This document shows, piece after piece, positions 5,988 through 8,438 of a stretch of DNA of 8,438 bases. Origin of the DNA: Pseudomonadota bacterium (GTDB taxonomy: Bacteria > Pseudomonadota > Alphaproteobacteria > Micropepsales > Micropepsaceae); the NCBI GenBank assembly GCA_021817355.1, contig JAKAVI010000396.1, forward strand, positions 1 to 8,438. Direction: 5' to 3'. The notes beneath the pieces are model-generated. The model saw only the letters and a list, made by a program, of their open reading frames with translations, was not told the origin of the DNA and searched no databases. How positions within the stretch are numbered: the stretch's first letter is position 1; the number at the start of each line of letters is the position of its first letter. Both the position numbers and the translations under genes were made by a program.

Positions 5988-7292
5988 ATGAGTCTCCATC
6001 TGGTTCGGGGGCACGATCTTAGGCCCCCGTCGCGGCAAGTCCGCAGTCATCCGGTTATCAGCGAACAAAATATCGATCGACAGAAGGTGGTGGGAGCGGC
6101 GAAAACTTTACCCCTGCGCTTTCCGGCGAGCGAAGCAAGCAGGCGTTTCTACCGCCGCTTCTGGCCCGGTAGCGGTCCGGCGGAATGGAACGATTGGCAC
6201 TGGCAGTTTCGCAATCGTATTCGTACCCCGGAAGAGTTGGCGCGAATTTTCAAGCTGTCGGCTGACGAACATGAGGCGGTCACGAACCACAAAGGTCCGC
6301 TTCCTGTCGGCATAACGCCCTATTACGCATCATTGATGTCGCTGGATAATCCGCAGGAGCCGCTGCGGCGTACACATGTGATGACAGGGAAGGAATCCTT
6401 GCGCCTTCCTGGTGAAGCCGATGATCCACTGGGCGAGGATCACGACACCGTAGTGCCGGGATTAGTGCATCGCTATCCGGATCGCGTGCTGTTTCTGACG
6501 ACGGGCACCTGTTCGACCTATTGTCGGTATTGCACCCGGGCACGGGCAGTCGGAAATCCTGGAGGTGAGTATCAGTTCTCTCCCAAGCAGTGGGAGCAGG
6601 CTCTGGCTTATCTGGCCGAACATACTGAAGTCCGCGATGTGCTCTTGTCGGGAGGTGATCCACTATCGATCTCTGATGACAAGCTCGATTGGCTTCTGAC
6701 CCGCTTGCGCGCCATTCCTCATATTGAATTTCTGCGCATTGGCACCAAGATTCCCGTGGTTTTACCGCAGCGCATTACCCGCAGCCTCGTCAAGATGCTG
6801 AAACGGCATCACCCGTTGTGGATGAGCATTCATGTCACCCATCCGAATGAACTGACCTTGGAGGTGACCGAGGCATTTAGCCGTCTGGCGGATGCGGGTA
6901 TTCCGCTTGGCAGTCAGACGGTCCTGCTCAAGGGTATCAATGATGACGTAGATGTCATGAAGCCTCTGATGCAGGGTCTCTTAAGGCGCCGGGTCAAGCC
7001 CTACTACCTCTATCAATGCGATCCTATCCGAGGCTCTGGGCATTTCCGTACCAGTGTCGAAAAAGGGCTGGAAATCATCGACGGGCTGCGCGGCCACACT
7101 ACCGGCTATGCCTGTCCCCAATTTGTCATTGATGCACCAGGAGGTGGCGGCAAGATCCTGATGGCACCTAACGCAGTGGTCGGTCGCGATGGCGATGACC
7201 TTTTGCTGCGCAATTTTGAAGGTGCTGTCTACCGCTACCCCGACCCAGAGGGACGGATTGGCTCAGACGCTGTGCGTCTTGCCGCGGAGTAG
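5988..7292 (+). CDS. kamA: KamA-family radical SAM lysine 2,3-aminomutase
   Basis: This 434-residue enzyme should move the alpha-amino group of L-lysine to C3, making beta-lysine, using a [4Fe-4S] cluster, S-adenosylmethionine and PLP in the cytoplasm. Residues 66-79 (EWNDWHWQFRNRIR) match the KamA N-terminal signature. The cluster motif is CSTYCRYCTR (C175, C179, C182), with R184 at the position that binds the substrate carboxylate. SGGDP (221-225) contacts SAM, and K389 in DAPGGGGK holds PLP. D345 (YQCD) and D382, spaced 37 residues as in clostridial lysine aminomutase (D293, D330), are the residues that recognise the lysine side-chain amine; glutamate aminomutases replace them. Both are kept, favouring lysine. 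The C-terminus stops about 20 residues after RNFEGAVYRY and lacks the cysteine-rich zinc segment of the clostridial enzyme. ATG 5988 was chosen by family length; AAGGAG lies 15 bases upstream, farther than ideal. Three bases separate it from the next gene. Confidence 0.9.
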   Translation: MSLHLVRGHDLRPPSRQVRSHPVISEQNIDRQKVVGAAKTLPLRFPASEASRRFYRRFWPGSGPAEWNDWHWQFRNRIRTPEELARIFKLSADEHEAVTNHKGPLPVGITPYYASLMSLDNPQEPLRRTHVMTGKESLRLPGEADDPLGEDHDTVVPGLVHRYPDRVLFLTTGTCSTYCRYCTRARAVGNPGGEYQFSPKQWEQALAYLAEHTEVRDVLLSGGDPLSISDDKLDWLLTRLRAIPHIEFLRIGTKIPVVLPQRITRSLVKMLKRHHPLWMSIHVTHPNELTLEVTEAFSRLADAGIPLGSQTVLLKGINDDVDVMKPLMQGLLRRRVKPYYLYQCDPIRGSGHFRTSVEKGLEIIDGLRGHTTGYACPQFVIDAPGGGGKILMAPNAVVGRDGDDLLLRNFEGAVYRYPDPEGRIGSDAVRLAAE

Positions 7293-7295
7293 TTC

Positions 7296-8297
7296 ATGCG
7301 TATTGCTGTTACCTATGACTTGCGTAAGGACTATCTGGCGCTTGGCTACACCGAAGAGGAAACCGCAGAGTTTGACAGTGAGCTAACGGTCGAAGCGCTT
7401 TGCGAGGCTCTGACCACATTGGGATATGAACCGGTGCGGGTTGGAAATATTCGTGCGCTAGTCGTGCGCTTGGCGGCAGGGGAGCGTTGGGACGCAGCCT
7501 TCAATATCTGCGAAGGCCTCAAGGGTGTTGCCCGCGAAGCCCAGGTGCCCGCGCTGCTCGAAGCCTATGACATTCCGTATGCGTTCTCAGATCCGCTCAC
7601 CCTTGCGCTGTCGCTGGACAAGGCGATGGCCAAACGCGTCGTTGCATCCCACGGCGTGCCTACCGCGGATTTCGCCGTGATCGAGCAGGAGCGCGACCTT
7701 GACCGGATGGGCTTACCTTACCCGCTCTTTGCCAAACCTGTTGCCGAGGGTTCTGGAAAGGGGGTTGATGCCCATTCGCTGGTGGGCAATCGGTGTGAAC
7801 TCGTCCACACCGTGCGGGATCTACTTCGTCGCTTTCAACAGCCGGTGCTGGTTGAAACCTTTCTTCCGGGACGGGAGTTTACCGTTGGCATAACCGGTAC
7901 GGAGGCATCTGCAGAGGTATTCGGGGTCACAGAAATCCGCCCATTGCCCAATTATGTTGGCCACGGCTATGGCCTTGCCAACAAGGAAACTGGTTGGGAA
8001 GACAAGGTCGAGATCGTTCTTGCTGATCCGGTCAACACGGCTCTGGCCGCAGAGGTGGCGTTAGCGGCGTGGCGCGCGCTGCGCTGTCGCGATGGTGGGC
8101 GGGTGGATATTCGCTGCGATGGTGCGGGCAAGCATCATTTCATCGAGGTTAATCCGTTGGCCGGCCTCCGTCCTCACCACTCAGATCTGTGTTTGATGGC
8201 CGAAAGGAAGGGCGTCTCCTATCGCGAACTCATCGCGCGCATCATGAGCTCGTTCGAGCAGCGCCAACCGCACCTCAAACGCCGCGCCGCAGCCTGA
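7296..8297 (+). CDS. D-alanine-D-alanine-ligase-like ATP-grasp enzyme
   Basis: The 333-residue protein is an ATP-grasp carboxylate-amine ligase that would activate a carboxylate as acyl phosphate and join it to an amine. An N-terminal Rossmann-like part (MRIAVTYDL) is followed by SLDKAMAKRVVASHGVPT (about 106-123), the nucleotide-binding LFAKPVAEGSGKGV (144-157), VETFLPGREFTVGI (186-199), and the metal-binding VDIRCDG (D271) and FIEVNPLAG (E284, N286). The usual Ddl N-terminal glycine-rich substrate loop (GGxSxE) is absent, and the Ddl ending VNTxPGxT is here VNPLAGLRPHHSDL. Substrates are therefore probably not two D-alanines. ATG 7296 has GGAG six bases upstream, inside the end of kamA. With the 3-bp gap, this indicates cotranscription and coupled translation. 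A role in joining beta-lysine to another residue is inferred from context. Confidence 0.85.
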   Translation: MRIAVTYDLRKDYLALGYTEEETAEFDSELTVEALCEALTTLGYEPVRVGNIRALVVRLAAGERWDAAFNICEGLKGVAREAQVPALLEAYDIPYAFSDPLTLALSLDKAMAKRVVASHGVPTADFAVIEQERDLDRMGLPYPLFAKPVAEGSGKGVDAHSLVGNRCELVHTVRDLLRRFQQPVLVETFLPGREFTVGITGTEASAEVFGVTEIRPLPNYVGHGYGLANKETGWEDKVEIVLADPVNTALAAEVALAAWRALRCRDGGRVDIRCDGAGKHHFIEVNPLAGLRPHHSDLCLMAERKGVSYRELIARIMSSFEQRQPHLKRRAAA

Positions 8298-8302
8298 CGC
8301 GA

Positions 8303-8438
8303 ATGCGAATTCTTGTCCTGCATTCCCGTCTTGACGCAAACGCCCGTGCTGATGATCTTGATACGCTCGCTGTAGCAGATGCCGTATGCGACGCCTTGCA
8401 GCAAAACGGTCACAGTGTGACACGCGCCGCGTTTGTGT
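8303..8438 (+). CDS. N-terminus of a second Ddl-like ATP-grasp protein (partial)
   Basis: ATG 8303 opens a frame that runs to the window end (45 complete codons), starting MRILVLHSRL and continuing DDLDTLAVADAVCDALQQNGH. The beta-strand start, the D-x-LDT-x-x-x-ADAV helix and the GHSV strand are typical of the N-terminal domain of Ddl-like ATP-grasp proteins. The preceding ligase ends at 8297, leaving 5 bp, so translation is probably coupled; no good Shine-Dalgarno is visible. The catalytic part lies beyond the window, so the assignment rests on N-terminal resemblance and context. Confidence 0.6.
   Translation, partial: MRILVLHSRLDANARADDLDTLAVADAVCDALQQNGHSVTRAAFV

Overview
The window looks like part of an alphaproteobacterial chromosome. 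The evidence is moderately high GC, a CCA-encoding tRNA-Ser, and lipid A/LPS-type glycosyltransferases paired with a small LAB_N protein. A more exact placement (for example Rhodospirillales/Acetobacteraceae) is only a guess, because no taxonomic marker is present.

Layout. (1) Positions 1-152 hold the last 49 codons of an unidentified protein, possibly a phage structural protein. (2) Positions 153-525 are a structured non-coding stretch. It contains a degenerate 15-bp tandem array of about 12 units (157-336), three GC-rich arms that form mutually exclusive hairpins (347-403), a short direct repeat (428-453) and a strong intrinsic terminator (489-524). (3) Positions 526-921 carry no gene but are full of repeats: an imperfect inverted-repeat pair around 539-733 and a perfect 28-bp direct repeat (638-665 and 791-818). 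(4) tRNA-Ser(GGA) lies on the minus strand (922-1014) with a good promoter. (5) A divergent glycosylation locus follows. On the minus strand are a DPM1/ArnC-like GT2 glycosyltransferase and a LAB_N membrane protein. On the plus strand are two ArnT/PMT-like polytopic GT-C glycosyltransferases overlapping by ATGA. The likely logic is that GT2 charges a polyprenyl phosphate with a sugar and the GT-C enzymes move that sugar to an envelope acceptor such as lipid A or LPS core on the periplasmic side. (6) Positions 5607-5987 are a long intergenic leader with hairpins and a candidate promoter. (7) A tight plus-strand operon follows: a KamA-type radical SAM lysine 2,3-aminomutase, a D-Ala-D-Ala-ligase-like ATP-grasp enzyme, and the start of what looks like a second such ligase cut by the window end. 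Spacings are 3 and 5 bp.

The most interesting parts are the KamA plus ATP-grasp operon, which suggests ligation of beta-lysine into a small peptide or conjugate, and the unexplained 15-bp periodic array with its switch-like hairpins before a terminator.
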